Below, piece by piece: positions 1 to 14,846 of a stretch of 64,000 bases of DNA. Every line of letters starts with the position of its first letter. The first letter of the stretch is position 1. The notes below the pieces were generated by a model, which saw nothing but the letters and a program-made list of their open reading frames with translations, had not been told where the DNA came from and made no database searches. The stretch lies in NCBI GenBank assembly GCA_951813625.1, contig CATOTS010000042.1, positions 62,001 through 126,000 of the forward strand. The letters are read 5' to 3'. The translations under genes were made by a program, and so were the position numbers. The DNA is from an uncultured Caldilineaceae bacterium (GTDB lineage: Bacteria; Chloroflexota; Anaerolineae; Caldilineales; Caldilineaceae).

Positions 1-309
1 GCGGACGCGGCCGCCGCGCACCAGAACCACGCTGTGCTCCTGCAAGTTATGGCCTTCGCCCGGAATGTAGGCCGAAACCTCGACGCCGTTTGTAAGGCGG
101 ACGCGGGCCACCTTGCGCAGGGCGGAGTTGGGCTTCTTTGGCGTGGTCGTGCGTACCTGCGTACAGACACCCCGCTTCTGGGGGTTGCCCTGTTTGACCC
201 GCTTGGTGCGGCCGGTCAATGTATTCTGAGTTAAGCGCAGGGCCGGCGCGGTCTCTTTCCTCGGCTTGTTTTTGCGGCCCTTGCGGACCAGTTGATTTAT
301 CGTCGGCAA
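1..309 (-). CDS. rpsL: 30S ribosomal protein S12, N-terminal 103 residues (runs off the window)
   Basis: S12 is the small-subunit protein at the decoding centre. The minus strand reads MPTINQLVRKGRKNK at the N-terminus, the S12 signature PKKPNSALRK at residues 57-66, and YIPGEGHNLQEHSVVLVRGG near the window edge. The start is TTG at 309-307, supported by a strong Shine-Dalgarno (AGGAGG on the minus strand, about 311-318). An ATG-only search would miss it. Compared with the E. coli and mycobacterial proteins as I recall them, the signature sits about 14 residues later, so there is a small insertion around residues 20-42. The lysines of the streptomycin-associated loop (PKKPN) are present. It lies downstream of rpoC on the same strand, but a terminator and a repeat-filled spacer separate them. 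The 3' end is outside the window. Confidence 0.96.
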   Translation of the reverse strand, partial: MPTINQLVRKGRKNKPRKETAPALRLTQNTLTGRTKRVKQGNPQKRGVCTQVRTTTPKKPNSALRKVARVRLTNGVEVSAYIPGEGHNLQEHSVVLVRGGRVR

Positions 310-600
310 AGGTCTCCTCCCTGGTCGACTCTCAAACCCAAGATTTAATAGTCTATCACAGCCGAACTGTCGAAAGCAAATCCGTCTCCAGCACGGGTGC
401 ATCCCACATTTGGGTTGAGAATCGTCTGGCGTAACTTCATGCCAGCGGAGGCTGAAAATGTTTGCCGGCTTTGGGAAAGGCAGAGGGCAGGCACAAGGCC
501 CGCCCCTACCGTGCTCGTGGCGTTCGCTGATTGGGGGGACGCGATGGGCTACAGGTAGCACAGGGCTGCATTGACCCTCACACTCAGCGGGGGGAGAACA

Positions 601-663
601 TCAGGGGGGCGTTGCGGGGGGAGTGCCCCCGCACAAGGGAGGGCCGCAGGCCCGACCGTCCAG
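601..663. repeat. Duplicated unit 1 inside repeat copy A
   Basis: This unit of about 63 bp is nearly identical to 765-827 and to 54959-55021. It runs from TCAGGGGGGCGTTGCGGGGG to GGCCCGACCGTCC. It contains a G-run/C-run hairpin and a second short stem, GGGCC-GCA-GGCCC. Confidence 0.85.
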
Positions 664-764
664 AACAGCAGTGGCCAGTGGCCAGTGGCCGGCAACGTCA
701 AGGGCAACGACTCAATCCACGAATCTGCGCGAATCTCCACGAAGAACGTCAACTGCGGGTTGTG

Positions 765-827
765 TCAGGGGGGCGTTGCGGGGGGAGTCCCCCCGCACAA
801 GGGAGGGCCGCAGGCCCGACCGTCCAA
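765..827. repeat. Duplicated unit 2 inside repeat copy A
   Basis: This is the second copy of the unit at 601-663. Here the hairpin is perfect: GCGGGGGG, loop AGT, CCCCCCGC at 778-796, identical to the hairpin in copy B at 54972-54990. The following sequence (CGTATTCCTCCACTCTG) resumes the alignment with copy B, so the extra unit in copy A is a local duplication or insertion. Confidence 0.85.
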
Positions 828-1096
828 CAGGAATCAGAAAAACGTATTCCTCCACTCTGCCAGGGAATGGAGCGTGGACCGGCTATGCCCCCGTTGGGAC
901 TCGCGGTATGGGAATTTGTAGCCCTATTTTGAACTGCAGCCTTCAACACAAGGCTGATATGTTATGGACGCAATCGAAACGAGGGTATAGCGGGATTTTC
1001 TGCCGACTGAACGTCGATTGGAGGAAGGAAAACGGAGATGGTCGGGAGGGCACTGTCGTTGCAGAGGATTGCCTGACAGCCTGCGCCGGGGCGACG

Positions 1097-1130
1097 AAAA
1101 AGGGTGGAGGCCGTTCGCGCCTCCACCCTT
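1097..1130 (-). terminator. Rho-independent terminator of rpoB-rpoC
   Basis: There is a perfect 12-bp stem (1100-1111 with 1119-1130) around a 7-nt loop. On the minus strand it is followed by five T residues (AAAAA at 1097-1101 on the plus strand). It lies 23 bp past the rpoC stop, in the right orientation to end the rpoBC transcript. Confidence 0.93.
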
Positions 1131-1152
1131 GCATTTGAACCCCGGTCTGCTT

Positions 1153-5781
<4,629 letters not shown>

Positions 5782-5883
5782 TTTAGCTCCTTTAATAGCT
5801 TTTAGTCGTCAGTTTTCGGCCCTTGCAACGCCATCCGCCTGCGGCAGTTTACGCGCAACCAAAAGCAGACAACCAGAAACTAA

Positions 5884-9741
<3,858 letters not shown>

Positions 9742-10120
9742 ATAGCGCATACTCCTTTGCATTACAGATTCACCCGCATCGCGGGCCGTCGTCAGCTGAC
9801 TTGCAAGCGGCGACGGCAACGTGCGACAAGGCGAGTGGGCTTCAGAGCGGAGCGGGTCTTTGCAGGTTCCCGCTCCCATCGCATCTGTGCCTCAGGTCTG
9901 AACCTGGGGCGTTGAACGCTGTATCAAAAATCAAAGACCCAACGCCATTGGATACAATGGGTTGGGCCAGCGGATGCCCCGCCGGGCCGGAAACGTTGCG
10001 CGGCCCTGCCTCGCGGCAGGCGACCGGCCGCCCCGTCAAGACGGAACCTGGGGGCATTGAATTATGACTCCCGCTATGTGACGCCGAAAAACAACAGGCG
10101 AAAATGGTACTTACCCTGAA
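9742..10120 (-). promoter_or_regulatory. Long 5' leader of rpoB
   Basis: The predicted transcription start (near 10120) lies about 380 nt before the rpoB start codon. The leader is GC-rich and contains several inverted repeats. One is a stem at 9938-9966 followed on the minus strand by a T-rich stretch. Another is a G/C-rich region with CCTGCCGCGAGGCAGG (minus strand), at about 10008-10023. No ribosomal protein gene (rplJ or rplL) precedes rpoB here, so a classic L10 leader is not evident. A cis-regulatory RNA is possible but I recognise no known family. Confidence 0.45.
9926..9966 (-). terminator. Possible attenuator hairpin in the rpoB leader
   Basis: On the minus strand CCCAACCCATTG pairs, with a small bulge, with CAATGGCGTTGGG across a 4-nt loop (arms 9955-9966 and 9938-9950). 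The next sequence is TCTTTGATTTTTG, whose T-run corresponds to 9926-9930. The stem-to-T-run distance is longer than ideal, so this is an attenuator candidate only. Confidence 0.35.
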
Positions 10121-10126
10121 AGATGG

Positions 10127-10155
10127 AGTATATAACATAAGCTGACCAGTGTCAA
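10127..10155 (-). promoter_or_regulatory. Sigma70-type promoter for rpoB
   Basis: On the minus strand a perfect -35 hexamer TTGACA (10155-10150) is followed by a 17-nt spacer and a -10 hexamer TATACT (10132-10127, five of six consensus bases). It points towards rpoB and is the best-scoring promoter I see in the window. Confidence 0.8.
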
Positions 10156-10402
10156 AATTTTAATGTTGACAAGTACATTCCAAATTTATCGCGGGACCGG
10201 AAAGGATAACGGTCCGGCGATGCGCACGGAAAACGGGCAAGGCATTGGGAGGCCCCTGGCGCGATGCGAAAACACAACCGCTCGCAGCGCGCATTGCGAG
10301 CGATGCACAAGCGTTATACGAGCGACCACGAGCGTTCACGCGCAGAGATTTCCGAATACGAGACGTAATTCGGGTACGGACGGGGATCAGGAGGTCGACG
10401 GT

Positions 10403-10570
10403 ATGCCGGAAGCAGGACAGGAATGCCTGAGGGAAGAGAAGACCGAACCGGTGTGGCTGGCAATGCTCTGCCAGGACATCGGAAAAGATAGTTTATCGAA
10501 AAACAGGTGCGTCGTTGCGACTGAAGGTTTAGCGCGCCACACGCCATTGTGTTCATTGCGCCGGAGTTGA
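10403..10570 (+). CDS. Doubtful small ORF, 55 residues
   Basis: This ORF starts MPEAGQECLREEKTEPVW and ends LCSLRRS. It is preceded by AGGAGG at 10389-10394, 8 nt before the ATG, which is the only reason to list it. It has four cysteines, no membrane segment and no recognised family. It ends 12 bp before the stop of the oppositely oriented membrane gene at 10583-10762. It may be a chance ORF. Confidence 0.2.
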   Translation: MPEAGQECLREEKTEPVWLAMLCQDIGKDSLSKNRCVVATEGLARHTPLCSLRRS

Positions 10571-10582
10571 GGTTGTTGCGAG

Positions 10583-10762
10583 TTATCGCTGAATCGTCGA
10601 GTCGTCCATTGTTTCGATATTGAGGTCGTTCCCCGTTATCGTCGAAGCGCCGTTGTCATAGCTCGAAGCCAGGGCCGGGTAGAGGAAGATGAGCATCGCC
10701 AACAAGGCGATCACCAGGACGATGGCAAAGAGCATCTGGCGATTTTGGGCAGCGGCGTTCAC
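10583..10762 (-). CDS. Small single-pass membrane protein, 59 residues
   Basis: A GTG-start gene that ATG-based calling overlooks. The minus strand reads MNAAAQNRQM, then a hydrophobic helix at about residues 11-32 (LFAIVLVIALLAMLIFLYPA), then a polar acidic tail ending DDSTIQR. GAAGGAG at 10777-10771 is an excellent Shine-Dalgarno site, 8 nt before the GTG at 10762. The codons are typical of the surrounding genes. A short positively charged N-terminus followed by one helix suggests an N-in, C-out inner-membrane microprotein or an uncleaved signal anchor. It lies about 430 bp upstream of the rpoB promoter on the same strand, with the TAA at 10585-10583. I recognise no family and suggest no specific function. 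Confidence 0.6.
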   Translation of the reverse strand: MNAAAQNRQMLFAIVLVIALLAMLIFLYPALASSYDNGASTITGNDLNIETMDDSTIQR

Positions 10763-10777
10763 ATTCGCGTCTCCTTC

Positions 10778-11832
10778 ATTGCGTCCACTCTAACGAGCTG
10801 GCTGGCGTTACCTCCCGGGTCTGCGGCCCGATGCCGATAAAGGGCATCTGATAAATGGGTCCTCAGTTGAGATGCCTTGGCAGCAGGCCAGAAGCAACAC
10901 GCCGGGAGGACACGCCGGATGAGAACATGGTTGCCGGCACAATGTCCAGCAATGTTAATTCTACTTTATGCAGGGTCGCATGTCAACTCTTTCAGATAAT
11001 CGTTGCATTCTGAATTTCGGGGCAGTCGATTCTTGTGTAACGGCTCCTTTCTGGCCGGAAAGAGGCGCGGTGCGAGGGGTCAGCTGCACGCGGCAAGCCT
11101 GGAAAGTCCGATTTTGCGCCAATTTGGGCGGCGCTACGGCAGAATCCGGGCACGGCTCGGTTGACATGGGGCGCAGTACGGCCAGGATGCGGCTGAAATC
11201 GGGTCGTGAGCAATCCTGTGCAATTTGCCTACGATTTGCCTACGGCGCAGACGGTCCGGTTGCCGCATACGTGAAGCGATGCCGTGAAACGATGACAAAG
11301 CCCCGGCCCGCTCCTGGCAGATGTGCAGGCGGGTCTACCTGCGTCCGTCAATCGGTCTCCGGGCGCCGTAAGTAAGGCAGGCAGACACCCGGCACCAGAT
11401 GAAGGGACGGCCGGATCGAAGGCATCAGAAGGCTGTTCCGGGCGCTTCGACATGGCGAGTGCGGGACGGTTGCAAGAAGCTCAGAACTCTATGATATGGC
11501 TGCGTTTTCCCTTCAAATAGGGCGCGAAATCGAGCTGTTTCTGTTGACGACCCGCGCCCGTTTTCACCAAAATAGGTTTTGCGGTATGTTTTGTGTATGG
11601 GACAATATGGGAGAAAGTGGGACGGCTGCCCTGCGAGGCCCGTTTGGGTGGAGATGGCCAAAAATCGACATTGCAAAGAGCCCATCTTCATTGCGTCATG
11701 CCACGCGGACATCAATGCCGGTCGCTCCCCTGGGCAGAGCATTGACGTAGCGCAGGCGGCCCAAGACAGCGAAACTTGGGGCAGTGTGGCAGACCGGCAC
11801 CTCGCATTCCCATCCACCATCCTGGAGAAAAG
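10778..11832. other. Non-coding stretch with no convincing gene
   Basis: About 1 kb between the small membrane gene and the DUF3224-like gene. The open frames in it are short, overlap in opposite directions and lack ribosome binding sites. I see a small hairpin at 10829-10848 (GATGCC/GGCATC) and the YCTACG direct-repeat motif at 11225-11245. The rest looks like unconstrained spacer. Confidence 0.5.
11225..11245 (+). promoter_or_regulatory. YCTACG direct-repeat motif, site 1
   Basis: The sequence TTGCCTACGATTTGCCTACG carries two CCTACG half-sites in tandem, 10 bp apart (one helical turn). The same 21-bp arrangement occurs twice, inverted relative to this site, upstream of ftsZ at 31913-31933 and 32092-32112. 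It is a candidate protein binding site of unknown partner. Confidence 0.4.
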
Positions 11833-12222
11833 ATGCTCACAGCGGCCAAGTTCAAAATCATAAGCTGGGACGAGGAGCCATTCGACGAACCAGCGGACGG
11901 GCCGAAGCTCACCCGGGCGCACGTGAAGAAGACTTTCCACGGAGATCTGACCGGGACAGGCAACCTTATGTACGTGATGGCGTACCTCGACGGCGGGGTC
12001 GCATCGTTTTCAGGTTTCGAGAAGGTTGTGGGCAGCCTGGGCGGGCGGACAGGCAGCTTCGTGCTGCGGCACATGGGGTCATACGACGGCGAAAAGGCCA
12101 CGGCGGAGTGCGAGGTGGTTCTGGGGTCGGGCACCGATGAACTGGCCGGGCTTTCGGGTACCGGCGGGTTTTCTGCCGGACATGCAGAGGAGCACGACAT
12201 GACGTTGGACTATGAAGTGTAA
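11833..12222 (+). CDS. DUF3224-like protein
   Basis: A 129-residue protein starting MLTAAKFKIISWDEEPFDEP. The body resembles the small DUF3224 beta-barrel family: an alternating strand pattern, FHGDLTGTG, a central YLDGGVASFSGFEKVVGSLGG segment, then GSFVLRHMGSY and a final GTGGFSAGHAEEHDMTLDYE. The ATG at 11833 is preceded by TGGAGAAAAG, a usable ribosome binding site; an upstream in-frame start at 11776 lacks one. No signal peptide or membrane segment is seen, so it is probably cytoplasmic. The family's biochemical role is not established. The gene stands alone, followed by the group II intron remnant, and is not obviously part of the dcw operon. Confidence 0.75.
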   Translation: MLTAAKFKIISWDEEPFDEPADGPKLTRAHVKKTFHGDLTGTGNLMYVMAYLDGGVASFSGFEKVVGSLGGRTGSFVLRHMGSYDGEKATAECEVVLGSGTDELAGLSGTGGFSAGHAEEHDMTLDYEV

Positions 12223-12325
12223 TTCGGATGTGTAACTCGCGCCCTTTTCGCTTGCCCGTTACTGGAATGCCTGCACAGTCCAAACACGCCGCTTCCAAAC
12301 ACGCCGCTTTGTGTGAAACGCTGGA

Positions 12326-12424
12326 GAGCCGGATGAAAGGAAAGTATCACGTCCGGCTCGGAGGGGGGCAGGAAAGCGCGCCGTTCGTTCGGAGGAACGC
12401 GCCGCCGGCCTGCCCTACGCCCTG
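12326..12424 (+). mobile_element. Orphan 3' end of a group II intron (domains V and VI)
   Basis: Positions 12326-12359 form a 34-nt element with the domain V plan: GAGCCGG at the 5' side, CCGGCTC at the 3' side, the inner GGAAAG tetraloop region, and the conserved ATG/ACGT internal bulge region. It is followed by a domain VI-like stem in which GGGCAGG (12366-12372) pairs with CCTGCCC (12409-12415), then TAC with a candidate branch-point A at 12417. The upstream GTGTGAAACGCTGGAGAGCC also resembles sequence before domain V. No reverse transcriptase or maturase ORF lies within several kilobases upstream, so this is a truncated remnant or a minimal intron with its 5' domains lost. The exact 3' boundary is uncertain. 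Confidence 0.72.
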
Positions 12425-12510
12425 AGATACCCCTGACAAATCCGTTGTTTTGAAAGTCGGATGCACCTCTGCTTGAAGGTGGTGCCTGTAGAGTAGTCTC
12501 TCTAATATTC

Positions 12511-12936
12511 ATGTTTCTCGGTGAGTTCACCCACAGTCTGGACGAAAAAGGGCGGGTAACGATTCCCGCCAAGTTCCGGCACCGGCTGATGCCTGGCCTG
12601 GTGGTGACGCGTAACCCGACCGGCGGCTGTCTCATGCTGATGCCGCTGGACGAATGGCAGAATGTTGCGGCCCGGGTCAGCTCTCTTCCCCTGATTGACC
12701 AGCGGACCGCGCAGCTGCGACGGGCGCTGTTCAGCGCGGCCGAGGACCTGAAACCGGACCGGCAGGGTCGCATCCTGATCAGCCAGCGTCTGCGCGAGTT
12801 CGCGCGAATTGAGAACGAGGTGGTCATCGCCGGCATGAATACCTATATCGAGCTGTGGGACCCGGCGCAGTGGGAGCAGCAGATGCTCACCCCTGCGCAA
12901 CTCGGAGAGGACCTGTTCGCCGCCCTGGGAGTCTGA
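12511..12936 (+). CDS. mraZ: Division and cell wall cluster transcriptional regulator MraZ
   Basis: A 141-residue protein with the two tandem AbrB-like half-domains of MraZ. The first carries MFLGEFTHSLDEKGRVTIPA and the second RQGRILISQRLREFA. MraZ binds repeats in its own promoter and controls the dcw operon. It is the first gene of the cluster, as is usual. No strong Shine-Dalgarno precedes the ATG (upstream TCTCTCTAATATTC), and I could not identify its typical TGGG direct repeats in the short upstream region. rsmH starts 5 bp after its stop, indicating one transcript. Confidence 0.96.
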   Translation: MFLGEFTHSLDEKGRVTIPAKFRHRLMPGLVVTRNPTGGCLMLMPLDEWQNVAARVSSLPLIDQRTAQLRRALFSAAEDLKPDRQGRILISQRLREFARIENEVVIAGMNTYIELWDPAQWEQQMLTPAQLGEDLFAALGV

Positions 12937-12941
12937 CACCA

Positions 12942-13916
12942 TTGGAGCAGCGCCGACCCGAAGAGGGCATTGAACACTGTCCCGTTCTGGCGGATGAAGC
13001 GCTGACAGGGCTGAATGCTCAACCGGGCGGTTGCTTCATCGACGGAACGGTGGGCGGCGGCGGCCATACGCAACTGCTGTTGCGCCGCACCAGCTCCGCC
13101 GATGGAGCCGGCAACGGACGGGTACTGGGATTGGACGCGGACCCTGAAGCGGTCGAACGGGTACGAAGGCGCTTCCCGGAGGAGATCAACACTGGCAGAT
13201 TGCGTTTGGTCCATACGCCGTTCGATCAGATGGCTCGGGTCGCCGGCCAACAGGGGTTTGCCGCCGTCGACGGTATCCTGCTCGATCTGGGTCTCAGCAG
13301 TTATCAACTGGATACACCGGCGCGAGGATTTGCCTTTCAGCACGACGGCCCGCTGGATATGCGCTTTGATCCCTCGGCAGGCGAGAGCGCGGCCGGGCTG
13401 ATAAACGGCAGGCGTCGGGAGGAGATCGCCGATATTCTGTACAGGTACGGAGAGGAAAGACAGAGCCGCGCCATCGCACGGGCGATCGTCGCCAACCGGC
13501 CGGTCATGACCACTGCTGAACTGGCGGAAATCGTAGCGAAGGTTGTGGGCAGGCGCGGCAGACAGAAGATCCATCCGGCTACGCGCACGTTTCAGGCGCT
13601 GCGGATTGCGGTCAACGACGAGTTGGGACAGCTGGAGCGGACATTGGCGCAGATTCCCGGGCTGCTGCGGGCGGGCGGACGGGTTGCAATCATTGCTTTT
13701 CACAGCCTGGAGGACCGGCTCGTAAAAAGGTGGATGCGGGATCAGTCTCGCCGATTCCGGCCTGATCCGACTCTGCCGAGCGGCGGCCTTGAGCAGGTTC
13801 CTGTTCTGTCTATATATAACAGGAAACCGATCGTGCCGGCGGCCGCTGAAGTCGAACGAAACCCGCGCAGCCGCTCAGCGAAGCTACGCATCGCTGAAAA
13901 AAGGGACGGACGGTAA
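12942..13916 (+). CDS. rsmH: 16S rRNA (cytosine(1402)-N4)-methyltransferase
   Basis: RsmH (MraW) methylates C1402 in the decoding centre of 16S rRNA using SAM. I start it at TTG 12942, 5 bp after mraZ, because GGGAG lies about 10 nt upstream and the family start falls here (EGIEHCPVLADEAL). This gives 324 residues, close to the usual 310. The SAM-binding motif DGTVGGGGHT is at residues 34-43. DLGLSSYQLD, a region with RGFAFQHDGPLDMRFD, and IAFHSLEDRLVK near the C-terminus are all hallmark segments. A longer in-frame start at 12855 would overlap mraZ and is unlikely. Confidence 0.96.
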   Translation: MEQRRPEEGIEHCPVLADEALTGLNAQPGGCFIDGTVGGGGHTQLLLRRTSSADGAGNGRVLGLDADPEAVERVRRRFPEEINTGRLRLVHTPFDQMARVAGQQGFAAVDGILLDLGLSSYQLDTPARGFAFQHDGPLDMRFDPSAGESAAGLINGRRREEIADILYRYGEERQSRAIARAIVANRPVMTTAELAEIVAKVVGRRGRQKIHPATRTFQALRIAVNDELGQLERTLAQIPGLLRAGGRVAIIAFHSLEDRLVKRWMRDQSRRFRPDPTLPSGGLEQVPVLSIYNRKPIVPAAAEVERNPRSRSAKLRIAEKRDGR

Positions 13917-14042
13917 ACGGCAACTGCGGGGGATGGAGATAGACCGAGGCGTCGGGCAACCTCCTCCGCCCGGTTCGCAGAGGGCCTGTTCCGCCTCCAT
14001 GCGCGACCGATGTGAACTGAATGATTAGGCAGGATAAGGCAT

Positions 14043-14825
14043 TTGACTACACCGTCTATTGATTTGCACGGCGCGGCCACACCATCGCCCCTCTCAGGCG
14101 GCGAAGCGCAGTCAACACAGCCGGGCAGCGGCGCATCCGATACGATCGAGCAAGGGCAGACGCAACCGACCAGCCTGTCCCACATTCGCGTTCTGCGCGG
14201 CCTGGTCTGGCTGGATGATTTCGTGCCGCTTCCGCAAACACTGAGAGGGTACCTTTTCTTCGTGTTGGCGCTGACGGTCATTTGCGGGCTGGCTGTGTTT
14301 CAGGTCTGGACGTCGCTGCGGATTACGCAGGCGCGCGCTGAGCTGGCTGCGCTCAACGTGCAGTACAACCTGATCGAACAGAGAAACGCTGAACTGTTGT
14401 GGCAGATCGGCCAACGCACTACGTTGGAACAGGTGCAGAATCGGGCAGTCCAACTCGATTTTCGACCGGCCCTGCAGCGTAACTACGTTGGAAACGCCGC
14501 GGCAGCGCAAACGGATATCACGGCGGGGAACGCGTCTTCCGGCGGCGCGGCGGACAGGCGGGCTGTAGCGCCGCCGCCGGTTTCGCCTGCGTCCCAGGCG
14601 GAGCTCCCGCCGCTTGCAGAGGCTGAGGCGTCCGCTTCGGAGGAGCCTGCCTCCTGGCGTGTGCCTGAACAGTTTCCGATTGAGGAGTTTGAACAGCTTG
14701 TGTCCGGATGGCAGCGACAGATCAACGATAGCTGGCAGGCGGGTTGGCAGCGAGTGCGCCAATGGAGCGAGCCATTGCTGGAACAGGTCGGTGATTTCGT
14801 GCTGGGCCAGTTGAAACAGCACTGA
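14043..14825 (+). CDS. ftsL: FtsL-like division protein (septum formation initiator family)
   Basis: A 260-residue bitopic membrane protein in the standard ftsL position between rsmH and ftsI. Residues 1-68 are a polar cytoplasmic region. Residues about 69-91 form one transmembrane helix (LFFVLALTVICGLAVFQVW). Residues about 92-130 form a coiled coil (AELAALNVQYNLIEQRNAEL) and end in a DivIC-like segment. Residues 141-260 are an Ala/Pro/Glu-rich tail with aromatic patches. Typical FtsL proteins have 90-120 residues, so both ends are extended. The start is TTG 14043, with AGGATAAGG just upstream. FtsL partners with FtsB/DivIC and FtsQ; a separate FtsB-like gene lies at 62585-63025. Assignment rests on topology and position more than on sequence identity. 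Confidence 0.8.
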   Translation: MTTPSIDLHGAATPSPLSGGEAQSTQPGSGASDTIEQGQTQPTSLSHIRVLRGLVWLDDFVPLPQTLRGYLFFVLALTVICGLAVFQVWTSLRITQARAELAALNVQYNLIEQRNAELLWQIGQRTTLEQVQNRAVQLDFRPALQRNYVGNAAAAQTDITAGNASSGGAADRRAVAPPPVSPASQAELPPLAEAEASASEEPASWRVPEQFPIEEFEQLVSGWQRQINDSWQAGWQRVRQWSEPLLEQVGDFVLGQLKQH

Positions 14826-14846
14826 GCCGATTACGCGGTCCTTGAA

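Larger units (their letters stand above)
394..940. repeat. Dispersed GC-rich hairpin repeat, copy A (between rpoC and rpsL)
   Basis: This non-coding stretch matches 54751-55137 over most of its length. Shared blocks include GAATCGTCTGGCG, TTCATGCCAGCGG, CACAGGGCTGCATTGACC, and AGGGGGGCGTTGCGGGGG with its flanks. It carries an imperfect hairpin at 485-505 (GGGCAGGC, loop ACAAG, GCCCGCCC) and G/C-block hairpins near 614-632 and 778-796. Compared with copy B it has about 164 extra bases, explained by a duplicated unit (601-663 and 765-827) around a segment with CAGTGGCCAGTGG repeats. Short ORFs in several frames have no start sites or protein-like composition and I do not call them. The whole gap between rpsL (309) and the rpoC terminator (1097) contains only this element and unassigned sequence. 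Confidence 0.85.

Noticed and set aside
531..932. Overlapping short frames in the rpsL-rpoC spacer
   Set aside because: They lie in the non-coding hairpin repeat and are open only because of GC bias.
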